DNA of 64,000 nucleotides from Bradyrhizobium sp. CB1717 (GTDB taxonomy: Bacteria > Pseudomonadota > Alphaproteobacteria > Rhizobiales > Xanthobacteraceae). A program made the position numbers and the translations under genes. The notes under the pieces were generated by a model that was not told the origin of the DNA, did no database searches, and worked only from the letters and a program-made list of their open reading frames with translations. The stretch is from NCBI RefSeq assembly GCF_029714325.1, contig NZ_CP121666.1, positions 1,922,001 to 1,986,000 of the forward strand, written 5' to 3'. Shown in pieces: positions 34,077-43,538 of the stretch (its first letter is position 1; every line of letters starts with the position of its first letter).

Positions 34077-37000
34077 ATGCTGGAGAATGAGCCGGGTACG
34101 GCAGCGGAAGGCGGGCTGAAGCGCTGGCTCGAGGGCGTCGGCCTCGGCCACTACTCCGACCTTTTCGCACAGCACCGCCTCGATCTCGACGTTTTGGGGG
34201 ATCTCACCGAATCCGACCTGGTCGAGCTCGGATTGCCGCTTGGCGATCGCAAGCGGCTGCAGCGGGCGATGGCGGCGCTATTCCAGGCTGAAACGGCGGA
34301 GCCGCCGGCCGCGGCGGCACGTCCGCAGACCCGGGCGGAGGTCGGGGCCGAACGGCGTCAGCTCACCACCATGTTCTGCGACATGGTCGATTCCACCTCG
34401 CTCTCGGTGCAGTTCGATCCGGAAGACGTGCGCGACATGATCGCGAGCTTCCGCGAGACCTGCGTCCGCGTGGTCAAGCATTACGAGGGCTTTGCCGCCC
34501 GTTTCGTCGGCGACGGCATTCTCGTCTATTTCGGCTATCCGACCGCACATGAGGACGACGCTGAGCGCGCGGTGCGTGCAGGTCTGGAGATCGTGCGGGT
34601 GCTGTCGACCGCACGCGCGATCGAGCCGCGCGGTGCGCTCAGCCATTCGCCGGCCGTCCGCATCGGGATCGCGACCGGTCTCGTGGTGGTCGGCGATCTC
34701 GTCGGGCAGGGCACCGAAGAGCGCGACTCCGCGGTCGGTGAAACCGTCAACCTTGCCGCGCGCCTGCAAGCCCTGGCGCCGCCCAATGGCGTCGTGATCT
34801 CCGCTTCGACGCAGTCGCTCCTGAAGGGGAAGTTCGACTACCGCAATCTCGGTGTCCATGCGCTGAAGGGCATCTCGGAAAAGGCGCAGGCCTGGCACGT
34901 GGTGCGAGCTACGCGGGTGGAGACCCGCTTCGCCGCGGCGATGGGCGCGCGGCTGACGCCGCTCGTCAACCGGGAGGAGGAGATTGCGCTGTTGATGGGC
35001 CGCTGGCAGCAGGCCAAGGACGGCGACGGCCAGGTCGTGGTCAAGTTCGGCGAGCCCGGCATCGGCAAGTCGCGCATCATCCAGGAGATCTTCGAGCGGA
35101 TATCGGGCGACCGGCACGGTCAGGTCTCGTTCCAGTGCTCGCCCTACTACACCTCGACCGCGTTCTATCCGTTCGCCGAGCAGCTCAAATTCTCGCTCGG
35201 CCTCGACCGCGAGGATACCTCCGCGCTGACGCTGGCGAGCCTGGAGACCGCGATCGCCGCCGCGCATGGCGACATCGAGCAGGTCACGCCGCTGTTTGCC
35301 GCGCTGCTGTCGATACCGACCGGAGATCGCTATCCGCCGCTCGATTTGTCGCCGCAGCAGCAGAAGGATGCGACCGTCGCCGCGCTGGTCAATCACTTCC
35401 TCGGCCTCGCGCGGGAGATGCCGCTGGTGATCGCGTTCGAGGATCTGCACTGGATCGACCCGACCTCCCGCGAGGTGATCGACCTGCTCGTCGACCGGGT
35501 GCAGAACCGGCCGATCCTGGTCATCATCACCGCGCGCTCCGAATTCCAGCCGAGCTGGAACGCGCATTCGCACATCACCACGCTGGTGCTCAATCGCCTG
35601 AGCCGGCAGCTGCGCACGACGCTGGTCGAGCGCGTCGCCGGACGGGAGCTGCCCAAGGAGGTCGTCGAGGAGATCATCGTCAAGACCGACGGCGTGCCGC
35701 TGTTCCTCGAAGAGCTCACCAAAACCGTTCTGGAATCCAATCTCCTGACCGAGCGGCACGGGCGCTACGTGCTGTCGGGCCCGTGGCGGCAGCTCGCGAT
35801 CCCGGCAACGCTGACGGACTCGCTGATGGCGCGGCTCGATCGGATGGGCCCGTTCAAGCGGATCGCGCAGATCGGCGCCACCATCGGCCGCGAGTTCTCC
35901 TACGAGACGCTGCAGGCCGTCGCCAACACGCCGGCGGAGCAGATCGAGGCCGCGCTCAATCATCTGGAGGAGGCCGGGCTGGTCATGCGGCGCGGCCATC
36001 CGCCGGATGCGCTCTACTCCTTCAAGCACGTGATGATCCAGAACGCCGCGCATGCGAGCCTCCTGCACAGCGAGCGGCGCAAGCTGCATGCGCGCATCGC
36101 GCAGGTGCTCGCCGAGATGTATCCGGAGAAGACCGATCGCGAGCCGGAGCTGCTGGCCCATCACCTCACCGAATCCGGCCAGAGCGAGGGTGCCGCGAGC
36201 TTCTGGCTCAAGGCCGGCAAGCAGGCGGCCAGGAGCGGCGCCAATCTGGAGGCGATCGGCCATCTGCGCCGCGGCTTGAGCGTCGTGCAGGCTAATGCAC
36301 GCATGCAGGGCGCCGACGAGATGGAGCTCGAGCTGCGGATCGCGCTCGGCAACGCGCTGATCGCCGCCAAGGGCTACGCGGTGCAGGAGGTCGAGGAGAA
36401 CTACACCCGCGCGCTCGAGCTCGGCCAGCAGCTCGACGACGACGAGAAGGCCTTCGCCGCGACCCGCGGCCTCTGGGTCTGCCATTTCATCCGCGCCGAT
36501 CTCACCCGCGCGCATGATCTCAGCGTCGAGCTCCTGAAATTCGCCAAGCGCGAGCGGCTGAACGAGCGGTCGCAGCCGGCGCAGCAGACCGGCTATCTGA
36601 TCGAGGCGCACCGTTCGATCGCGATGACCATGCTCTATCGCGGCCGCTTTGCCGCCTCGCAGCATCATCTGCATCGCTGCATCAACCTCTACAGCCCCGA
36701 CCTGCATTCCGATCTGATGGAGCGGCACGGCACCGATCCCGGCGTCGTCTCGCTGTCCTATCTCGGCTATCTGCTCTGGTTCCTCGGCCGGCCCGACGCA
36801 GCGCGCCAGCACAGCGAGCAGGCGATCGCCAATGCCGAGAAGATCCGCCATCCTTTCACGCTCGCCTTCGCGCTCGTGTTCGGCGCCTATCTCTGCCAGC
36901 ATTTGCGCGACGTCGAGGGCACGCGCGACCATGCCAACCGCGCCATGATCATCGCCACCGAGCACAATTTCCTGCACTGGAAGCAGCAGGCCGCGATCCT

Positions 37001-37547
37001 GCGCGGATGGGCACTGACGCAGCTCGGCGAGGCTGACGAAGGTCTTAGCCAGATGCGCTTCGGCCTCGACGAATACGAGGCGATGGATTCCTGGCTCGCC
37101 GGCTGCTGGTTCCGCTGCCTGCTCGCTGAAGCCTATGCCAAGGTCGGGATGCGCGATGCCGCCTTGCGCGCGCTGGACGGCGCGCTCGCGACCGCCAGGC
37201 GGACGGGCGATCATTCCTACCTCGCCGAGGTCTATCGCCTGCAGGGCGAGATCACCCTGTCGGACGGCGACCCCGCCTCGGTGCAGGAGGCCGAGGAGCT
37301 GTTCGGCCTGTCGCTGGATGTCGCACGCAAGCAGGGCGCGCTGTCCTGGGAGCTTCGCACCGCCGTCAGCCTGGCGCGGCTGTCGCATCAAGCCGGCAAG
37401 CGGGAGCACGCTCGTCTGCTGCTCGTGCCGATCGTCAACAGGTTCAGCGAGGGTTTTTACACCCCGGACCTCAAGCAGGCGATGCAGCTGGTCAACGAGC
37501 TCGATGCGGATGTGCCGGTCCGTGAACAGGCCGATGCGGCGAGATGA
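34077..37547 (+). CDS. SAM domain-class III cyclase-ATPase-TPR regulatory protein
   Basis: This encodes 1156 aa. A SAM domain spans about 12-70 ('LKRWLEGVGLGHYSDLFAQH'), a class III cyclase domain about 95-280 ('TTMFCDMVDSTSLS' and 'ARFVGDGILVYFGYP' with both metal Asp), an AAA/STAND-type ATPase from about 295 (Walker A GEPGIGKS at 325-332, Walker B 'LVIAFEDLHWID'), and a C-terminal TPR-rich region to about 1130. Family knowledge: these cytosolic proteins are putative signal-integrating cAMP synthases; none of the partners is known. The next gene overlaps by 4 bp. It is divergent from the NRPS gene with a 103-bp shared gap. Confidence 0.9.
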   Translation: MLENEPGTAAEGGLKRWLEGVGLGHYSDLFAQHRLDLDVLGDLTESDLVELGLPLGDRKRLQRAMAALFQAETAEPPAAAARPQTRAEVGAERRQLTTMFCDMVDSTSLSVQFDPEDVRDMIASFRETCVRVVKHYEGFAARFVGDGILVYFGYPTAHEDDAERAVRAGLEIVRVLSTARAIEPRGALSHSPAVRIGIATGLVVVGDLVGQGTEERDSAVGETVNLAARLQALAPPNGVVISASTQSLLKGKFDYRNLGVHALKGISEKAQAWHVVRATRVETRFAAAMGARLTPLVNREEEIALLMGRWQQAKDGDGQVVVKFGEPGIGKSRIIQEIFERISGDRHGQVSFQCSPYYTSTAFYPFAEQLKFSLGLDREDTSALTLASLETAIAAAHGDIEQVTPLFAALLSIPTGDRYPPLDLSPQQQKDATVAALVNHFLGLAREMPLVIAFEDLHWIDPTSREVIDLLVDRVQNRPILVIITARSEFQPSWNAHSHITTLVLNRLSRQLRTTLVERVAGRELPKEVVEEIIVKTDGVPLFLEELTKTVLESNLLTERHGRYVLSGPWRQLAIPATLTDSLMARLDRMGPFKRIAQIGATIGREFSYETLQAVANTPAEQIEAALNHLEEAGLVMRRGHPPDALYSFKHVMIQNAAHASLLHSERRKLHARIAQVLAEMYPEKTDREPELLAHHLTESGQSEGAASFWLKAGKQAARSGANLEAIGHLRRGLSVVQANARMQGADEMELELRIALGNALIAAKGYAVQEVEENYTRALELGQQLDDDEKAFAATRGLWVCHFIRADLTRAHDLSVELLKFAKRERLNERSQPAQQTGYLIEAHRSIAMTMLYRGRFAASQHHLHRCINLYSPDLHSDLMERHGTDPGVVSLSYLGYLLWFLGRPDAARQHSEQAIANAEKIRHPFTLAFALVFGAYLCQHLRDVEGTRDHANRAMIIATEHNFLHWKQQAAILRGWALTQLGEADEGLSQMRFGLDEYEAMDSWLAGCWFRCLLAEAYAKVGMRDAALRALDGALATARRTGDHSYLAEVYRLQGEITLSDGDPASVQEAEELFGLSLDVARKQGALSWELRTAVSLARLSHQAGKREHARLLLVPIVNRFSEGFYTPDLKQAMQLVNELDADVPVREQADAAR

Positions 37548-38338
37548 GCGATCTTGCCGCCGCGCGTGCGCGCTACGTGGAGTTGATTGCCAGGCGCGAG
37601 CGGATTTCCTCGCCCCGCCTGCTCGAAGCGCTCGCTGCCGTTCCGCGCGAAGATTTTCTGCCCGGAGGCCGTTGGCGTATCAAGAGCGAGGCGGCGCGCA
37701 GCTACCGGCTGACGCCGGACGCCGATCCCGTTCATCTCTATGAGAACGTGCTGGTCGCGATCGACGCGCGCCGCAGGCTCGACACCGGCCTGCCGAGCCT
37801 GTGGGCGCATTTCATCGACGTGCTCGACGTCAAGCGGGGGAACCGTGTCGTGCAGATCGGCGCCGGCCTCGGCTATTTCTCCGCAGTGCTGTCGAGGATG
37901 GTCGGCCCCAAGGGCAGCGTGCACGCGATCGAATACGACGAACGGCTCGCGGCTCGCGCAACGAACTATCTGCGCGGCTACGGAAACGTCACGGTCGTCA
38001 ACGGCGACGGTTGCAAGGACGTCGGCGAGGCCGCCGACGTGATCATCGTGCATGCCGGCTTTCCGCATCCGCATCCGCTCTGGCTCCAGTCGCTCCGTCC
38101 GCGCGGCCGCCTCCTGGTGCCGCTGACCCAGCGGGATCGCGAGGGCGCCGCCCTCATGATCACGCGGCGCGGCAGGGGCTTCGAAGCCGAGGCCGTGCAG
38201 CAGATCCGCATCTTTCCCGGCCATGGCCGCGGTGTGACCGCGCTCGACGACCGCGTCGCCGACTGGTGGCAGCGGGCATCAGCCCTCGCGCCACTACGCT
38301 TCCGGGGGATTGAGCAGGGCCTGCCGTCGGATGGCTAA
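37544..38338 (+). CDS. protein-L-isoaspartate O-methyltransferase-like protein
   Basis: This encodes 264 aa. The N-terminal region 'AVPREDFLPGG' and the SAM-binding motif 'NRVVQIGAGLGYFSAVLSRMVGPKGSVHAIEYD' are PIMT-like, but the classical 'D.Y.I...Q.TIS.P' segment is altered, so another methyl acceptor is possible. It is translationally coupled to the cyclase gene (ATGA overlap), which suggests that it modifies or is controlled by the same pathway. Confidence 0.82.
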   Translation: MSDLAAARARYVELIARRERISSPRLLEALAAVPREDFLPGGRWRIKSEAARSYRLTPDADPVHLYENVLVAIDARRRLDTGLPSLWAHFIDVLDVKRGNRVVQIGAGLGYFSAVLSRMVGPKGSVHAIEYDERLAARATNYLRGYGNVTVVNGDGCKDVGEAADVIIVHAGFPHPHPLWLQSLRPRGRLLVPLTQRDREGAALMITRRGRGFEAEAVQQIRIFPGHGRGVTALDDRVADWWQRASALAPLRFRGIEQGLPSDG

Positions 38339-38432
38339 CGCTTCGTTTCATTTTACCTTGATTCCGTTTGTGAGTTTCCAGCGCCTCCCGCCGCCGCTAT
38401 GAGTGCGGCCTGATCGCCATCCGAGCGCGCCC

Positions 38433-39383
38433 ATGCATTCCGTTGCCCTGCTGACTGCGAGCTATGCCAAGGATATCGAACGCTTTTCGCTGCTTGGCGA
38501 GAGCATCGACACCTGGCTGACGGGATATACGCGGCATTATGTTCTCGTTAACGATGAGGATGTGCCGCTGTTTGACCGCTTTGCGTCCGACAAGCGCGTG
38601 ATCGTTCCGGCCTCGCGTTACTTGCCGAAATGGCTGTTCGCGCTGCCGCCGTCGCTGCAGTTCATCAGCAAACGACGCGTCTGGTTGTCGCTGCTGTCGT
38701 CGCCCGTGCATGGCTGGCACATCCAACAGATCCTGAAGATCGCCGGCGTCCTCAACGCGCCCGAGCAGCGCGTCTGCATCCTGGATTCGGACAATCTGTT
38801 CTTCCGGGAATTCAACGTCGGCCAGTATGCCGGCGGCGAGAAGACGCCGCTCTTCGTCACGCGCAAGGGGATCGACGCCGACCACCCCTTGCATGTGCTG
38901 TGGCTGCGCACCGTCGACCAGCTTCTCGGTGTCAGGGAGCGCGCGTTCCCGGCCGACGATTATGTCGGCAACGCGCTGGTCTGGGACAAGGACACCGCGC
39001 GCGCGATGACCGACGCCATCAAGTCGGCGACGGGCCTGAGCTGGGCTTTGGCACTGTGTCGGAAGAAGAAATTCTCCGAGTATCTGCTTTACGGAAACTT
39101 CGTCGCCAGTTCGCCGGAGCATCTGGCCACCCATCGGGTCACGGAAGACAGCATCGCGGTGTCGCACTGGGACGACACCCGGCTCGGCCGGCCGGCGATC
39201 GAAGCGATGATGCGCTCAGCTTCGCCCGAGCAGGTCGCGCTCTGCATCCAGTCCTATTCGTCGACCTCGATCGACGACATTCGCGACGTCTTCAGGCTGA
39301 ACTCGGCTGACAGGCGCAGTCCGAGCCTGGCTCCCGATCAGATCGGAGACGCGCCCGCGTTCGAGACGCCCAAGACGTGCTAG
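38433..39383 (+). CDS. DUF6492 family protein, probable glycosyltransferase-like
   Basis: This encodes 316 aa from the ATG at 38433, chosen because the conserved-looking part begins there (MHSVALLTASYAKDIERF); a GTG at 38403 would add 10 residues. 'VLVNDEDVPLFDRFA', 'VCILDSDNLFFREFN' (a DxD-like motif) and 'SEYLLYGNFV' resemble GT-A type nucleotide-sugar enzymes. DUF6492 members occur in polysaccharide loci, and this one precedes GH10, glycosyltransferase and flippase genes. Cytoplasmic location is expected. Confidence 0.75.
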   Translation: MHSVALLTASYAKDIERFSLLGESIDTWLTGYTRHYVLVNDEDVPLFDRFASDKRVIVPASRYLPKWLFALPPSLQFISKRRVWLSLLSSPVHGWHIQQILKIAGVLNAPEQRVCILDSDNLFFREFNVGQYAGGEKTPLFVTRKGIDADHPLHVLWLRTVDQLLGVRERAFPADDYVGNALVWDKDTARAMTDAIKSATGLSWALALCRKKKFSEYLLYGNFVASSPEHLATHRVTEDSIAVSHWDDTRLGRPAIEAMMRSASPEQVALCIQSYSSTSIDDIRDVFRLNSADRRSPSLAPDQIGDAPAFETPKTC

Positions 39384-39404
39384 CCTTCCAAGACACGCTA
39401 GGCT

Positions 39405-40472
39405 TCAGACGTCCTTCGTGAACTTGCTGATGACGTCCATGAACGGTTTTGGCTTGAACTCGCCGTCGAGCGGCAGCGGGCGGTTCGGCTGCTTGTCCGT
39501 TCGGGCGAAGGTGCCGTTGATCCAGCTGTAGCGATCCGAGAGGCCCCAGGTCAGGATCGAGCGCACCGGGCCGCTGGCCGAGACGGCCGTCAGCAGATCG
39601 TCGACGCGCTTGGCGACGATGGCGTCGCGCTCCGCGGGACCGCCCGTCAGCTTCTGGTCGTCGACGTCGAGCTCGGTGACGAGAACCTCGAGGCCCCAGG
39701 AGCGCAGCTCGGTGACGAATTCGGCGAGCCCATGCGTGTCGATCTCGAGCTCGGCATGCAGATGCGATTGCAGCCCGACGGCATGCAGCGGAACGCCCTG
39801 GTCAAGCAGCTCCATGATCAGGTTGCGATAGGCCGCGCGCTTGGCGATGAAGGAGTCCTTCGCCGACTCGATGTCGTATTCGTTGATCGCGAGCTTCACA
39901 TATGGGTCGGCGGCGGCCGCCGTGCGGAACGCCAGCGGAATCCAGCCCTTGCCGAGATGCTGCGTCCAGAACGTATCACGTCGGTCGGTGATCCCCTTTG
40001 GATTGTCCGGGATCGGCTCGTTGACGACGTCCCACGACGTCAGCTTGTCTTTGTAATACGACACCACGGTGCCGATGTGGTCGCGATAGGTGCGCTCGAC
40101 ACCCTTGGCGTCCTTGATCTGCTTGGTCCAGTCCGGAATGTCGTGATACCAGGCGAGCGTGTGTCCGCGCATCGTCAGATCGTTCGCCTGCGCGAAGTCC
40201 AGGATCGCATCGGCGCGCTCGAAGGCAAAGGTGTGCGCGTCCGGCCGCAGCATCGGCCATTTCAGTTCGAGCACCGGCACCACCTGCGTGCAATAGGTGC
40301 TGATGGCTTCGCCGAGCCTGGGGTCGGCCTGCAGGTCCCAGAGCGTGGCCGCCGCACCAAAGCCCCGACGGCGCTGGGCGAGCTTCGAGGCCGGTAAGGC
40401 CGACGCGGAGACGCCCGCCGCGAGCGTCGCGGCGCTGCCGAGGAGAAATTGGCGTCTGTCGAGCCTGGTCAC
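39405..40472 (-). CDS. Tat-exported endo-beta-xylanase-like GH10 hydrolase
   Basis: This encodes 355 aa from the GTG at 40472, which overlaps the stop of the upstream glycosyltransferase gene (GTGA). A Tat signal (DRRQFLLGSAATLAAG) is followed by a full GH10 barrel: 'GHTLAWYHDIPDW', acid/base Glu in 'SWDVVNEPIPDN', nucleophile Glu in 'EVLVTELDVDD', and 'TWGLSDRYSWIN'. Family activity: cleavage of beta-1,4-xylosidic bonds. Its placement inside a polysaccharide locus suggests processing of the cell's own polymer rather than plant xylan, which is inference. Confidence 0.92.
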   Translation of the reverse strand: MTRLDRRQFLLGSAATLAAGVSASALPASKLAQRRRGFGAAATLWDLQADPRLGEAISTYCTQVVPVLELKWPMLRPDAHTFAFERADAILDFAQANDLTMRGHTLAWYHDIPDWTKQIKDAKGVERTYRDHIGTVVSYYKDKLTSWDVVNEPIPDNPKGITDRRDTFWTQHLGKGWIPLAFRTAAAADPYVKLAINEYDIESAKDSFIAKRAAYRNLIMELLDQGVPLHAVGLQSHLHAELEIDTHGLAEFVTELRSWGLEVLVTELDVDDQKLTGGPAERDAIVAKRVDDLLTAVSASGPVRSILTWGLSDRYSWINGTFARTDKQPNRPLPLDGEFKPKPFMDVISKFTKDV

Positions 40473-41557
40473 GCGTGGTTCTGCATCACGGCTTCGGCGA
40501 TCTCGTAATAGTGAAGCGCGCCCTTCTCGAGCGTCAGATTCTCGGTCACGTAGTCGCGTGGCGCGAAGTCGCCGGCGCTCACATGCGACCAGAACTCGCT
40601 CCAGGTGGAGACGAAACCGGCCGCATCGGTGAAGGTCATGCCGCAGCGTGCGTCGAAGTAGGGCACCGAGGACACCCCGCCTTCGTACCTCACCTTCTGC
40701 GGAAAATACTTCGGATCCTGCCACGGCCCGCCGCGATCCCACGCAAAGACGGGAACGCCGCTCGACAGCGCCTGCTGGCACGCGATGCCCTGGCTCTCAT
40801 GCTCGCACAGGAAGATCATGCTGCGGCAACGCGCCAGCGCCGCCTTGTAGTCGTCTTCCTTGTAGTGACCGTAGCGGATCACCTCGATCGTGCGGCCGCT
40901 GGCTTCGAGATGCCTGCGGATCGGTTCGATCAATTCGGACTCATATCGCTCATAGTCCCAGCGAACCTTGTCATAGAGCAGCACGTCCACGCTCTTGCGG
41001 TCGACCTGCGTCGGCGTCCACAGGTCGGTGTCGATGCCGACGGGCCAGGCATCGACATGGGGCCAGTGTGGACGGAACATGTCGGCGTACCATCTGCACG
41101 GCACCAGGACGCGCTTCACCTGCAGGTCCTTCAGGCGTTCCGGTGCATCGACCGGGTGGTCATACATGGCGACGCCGAGCAGGAGCGGGTTCTTCCACTT
41201 GAACCAGTCGAGCACGAACGGCCGCCCGAGGATGCAGGCGAGCTCCTCCGGATGCTTCTGGATGTAGCGATAGTCGTTGACGCGGTAGCGGATGCCGAGC
41301 CGGTCGAGGCCCGCGCACAGATTGAGGAGGACGCGCCGCTGTCCGCTGATGAAGGACTCGCCCTTGACCAGGCGCCGCAGCAGCGGCCGGATGTGACGGT
41401 CACCAGGAAACCAGCGGTCGTCCCGCTCTTCAAAGAAGAGGTTGAGGACCATCCTGTCGCGCCTTTGCGCGCCGAAATCCGCCGGAACAAGCGGAGCGTC
41501 AGTGCCGCCATGCGGCGAGGAGGTGGGGTGCGCCCGTGTTCGCTCGGCAACGTCCAT
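40469..41557 (-). CDS. GT-B-type glycosyltransferase
   Basis: This encodes 362 aa from the ATG at 41557; the GTG at 41572 and the Met at 41452 are alternatives. The C-terminal nucleotide-sugar site is visible in 'FLCEHESQGIACQQALSSGVPVFAWDRGGPWQDP', and 'VKRVLVPCRWYADMF' with 'WPVGIDTDLWTP' fits GT4-like acceptor-domain ends. The substrate is unknown. It is coupled to the GH10 gene and divergent from the flippase gene. Confidence 0.82.
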   Translation of the reverse strand: MDVAERTRAHPTSSPHGGTDAPLVPADFGAQRRDRMVLNLFFEERDDRWFPGDRHIRPLLRRLVKGESFISGQRRVLLNLCAGLDRLGIRYRVNDYRYIQKHPEELACILGRPFVLDWFKWKNPLLLGVAMYDHPVDAPERLKDLQVKRVLVPCRWYADMFRPHWPHVDAWPVGIDTDLWTPTQVDRKSVDVLLYDKVRWDYERYESELIEPIRRHLEASGRTIEVIRYGHYKEDDYKAALARCRSMIFLCEHESQGIACQQALSSGVPVFAWDRGGPWQDPKYFPQKVRYEGGVSSVPYFDARCGMTFTDAAGFVSTWSEFWSHVSAGDFAPRDYVTENLTLEKGALHYYEIAEAVMQNHA

Positions 41558-41819
41558 GTCAGTCACGTCCACGCATCGGATGGGTCGGGCGACCTTTTGA
41601 TATTATTGCTTCTTTTCCGTGATCCCGCCGGTTCCTACAAGGACAGGGCAAATTTAACGCTAACGCGCGATAACCGCTGACACGTTTCATTCGCGATCCG
41701 AATTGCAGGCTGATGCGACTATCTTGGCCGGTGCTGGCGGCGCAGTGCGATGACCGCAGCAAAGGCCAACTGTTTTAACGCTTCGTTAATCCTCAAGGCG
41801 CCGCCGGTCCCGTGCTCGC

Positions 41820-43256
41820 ATGCTGAATCGCCATTTCTCGATTTACCTCGTGGCCTACATCCTGCCGGCGGCGGTGGGCTTCTTCGCGGTCACCGCCTAC
41901 ACGCGGCTTTTGAGCCCGGCGGAATACGGCGTCTACGTCGTCGGTATCAGCCTTGCCGGCATTCTCGGTGCGGTCTTCTTTGCCTGGATCAAACTGTCGG
42001 TGTCGCGCTATCAGGCGATGTCGGCGGAGGTGGATTTTCGCGGCACGGCGATGGTCGCCTTCGGGCTCACGGTCGCCGTGCTTTGTGCCACCACCCCGCT
42101 CGTGTTCCTGTTCCGCAGCGATGTCAGCGTCGAGCTGCTGCTTGCCAGCATGTTCGTTGCGATCATGGCCAACGCGGTCGATGTCGGCCAGGAGTTCGAA
42201 CGCGCCAAGCTGCGTCCGTATCGTTTCGCCGCGATCTCGATCGTGCGCAGCGTTGCGAGCGTCGGCTTCGGGCTCGTCGGCATCTGGCTCGGCTGGGGCG
42301 GCCTTGGCCTGCTCGCCGCGTTCGGCCTCGGCTCGCTCACCGGCATCGTCCTCAATCTCGTCGGCGACCGCACCAGGATCGCGCGTTTCCAGCGCAGCCA
42401 GTTCATGCAGCTCGCGCGCTACGGCCTGCCGCTGACGCTGGCCGGACTTTCGGTCGCGCTGTATTCGAGCTGCGACCGTCTCATCGTCGCTTATCTCCTC
42501 GGCAAGGACGCCGCGGGCATCTTCGGCGTTGCCGCCGACCTGCCGCGCCAGTTCATGGTGATGATCGCGTCCAGCGTTGCCGCTGCGACCGTGCCTCTCG
42601 TGTTCCGGTCGCTGTCGGAGAACAACAGCGAGGTCACGCGCGAGCGGTTGACCGAGAGCCTCGAGCTGCTGCTCGTCGTCGTCGCGCCCGTCGCGATCTG
42701 GCTGGCGCTCGCAACCGACCAGGTTGCGGGCACGCTCGTGGGCGTCGATTTCCGCGCCGGCGTGTCGGCGCTGCTGCCGACCCTGGTGCTCGCCCGCTTG
42801 TTCGGCATCGCCAACCAGTTCTACGTCCAGATCAGCTTTCAGCTCGCCGAGCGTCCCTTCATGCTGGCGGCGCAGTCCTTCCTTACGCTGGTGGTGAGCG
42901 TGGCCCTGATGTTCGCGCTGGTGGCGGGCTACGGGATCTATGGCGCCGCGCTGGCAACGCTTGCGACCGAGGCGATCGGCTTCGTCGTCGCGGTTGTCCT
43001 GATGCACCGCGCCCATCCCGTGCCGTTCGACGCGGGCCGCCTCGCCGGCGTGGCCGTCTCCGCAGCGGCGATGGCGGCTGCGATCCTGTTCGCGCGCTCC
43101 CAGGCCAGCGGCACCGGCCTCGTCGCGCTGATCATCGTGAGCCTTGCCGGCGGGCTTGCTTACGCCGCCGCGGCCTGGCTGCTCAATGTCGCGAATGTGC
43201 GCACGCTGTCGGTCCGTGTCCTGCGGACCTTCAACCGGAAGGCGCTGGGCGTCTAG
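41820..43256 (+). CDS. polysaccharide flippase, Wzx/PST type
   Basis: This encodes 478 aa with about 12-14 hydrophobic segments throughout. It opens with 'IYLVAYILPAAVGFFAVTAYTRLLSPAEYGVYVV', typical of the PST (RfbX/Wzx) branch of the MOP superfamily, and has 'YSSCDRLIVAYLLGKDAAGIFGVAADL' in the middle. Expected role: moving lipid-linked oligosaccharide units across the inner membrane. It fits the neighbouring glycosyltransferase and DUF6492 genes; no polymerase gene is visible here. Confidence 0.88.
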   Translation: MLNRHFSIYLVAYILPAAVGFFAVTAYTRLLSPAEYGVYVVGISLAGILGAVFFAWIKLSVSRYQAMSAEVDFRGTAMVAFGLTVAVLCATTPLVFLFRSDVSVELLLASMFVAIMANAVDVGQEFERAKLRPYRFAAISIVRSVASVGFGLVGIWLGWGGLGLLAAFGLGSLTGIVLNLVGDRTRIARFQRSQFMQLARYGLPLTLAGLSVALYSSCDRLIVAYLLGKDAAGIFGVAADLPRQFMVMIASSVAAATVPLVFRSLSENNSEVTRERLTESLELLLVVVAPVAIWLALATDQVAGTLVGVDFRAGVSALLPTLVLARLFGIANQFYVQISFQLAERPFMLAAQSFLTLVVSVALMFALVAGYGIYGAALATLATEAIGFVVAVVLMHRAHPVPFDAGRLAGVAVSAAAMAAAILFARSQASGTGLVALIIVSLAGGLAYAAAAWLLNVANVRTLSVRVLRTFNRKALGV

Positions 43257-43538
43257 CGTGCCTCTGTCTGGCGTGGTCTCGCCGCCCCGACGTCAGGCCA
43301 GGCCAACCACCGGCCGCCCCCGGACATTCTGCCGCAGCGGTGGACGGCCAGCTCCGGACCAGCCCCGGCCGCAAGCGCCCTTCCGCCCGTGCGGGCCGTC
43401 GTATATGAGAGATTTGCCGCCGGATCGTGCCGAATCTCGCCACAGACGGAACGTATGGCGGCTGTGATTTCTTAATTTAGAGATCGCAAACTGACATTTG
43501 ACCGGCACGCGCGGATTGGCATTCCGACCGAGGATGGC

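Noticed and set aside
34278..37409. Leftward open frame of 1043 codons inside the large cyclase gene
   Set aside because: The sense strand encodes intact SAM, cyclase, Walker and TPR motifs; the antisense frame has no recognisable domain and reflects high GC at third codon positions.
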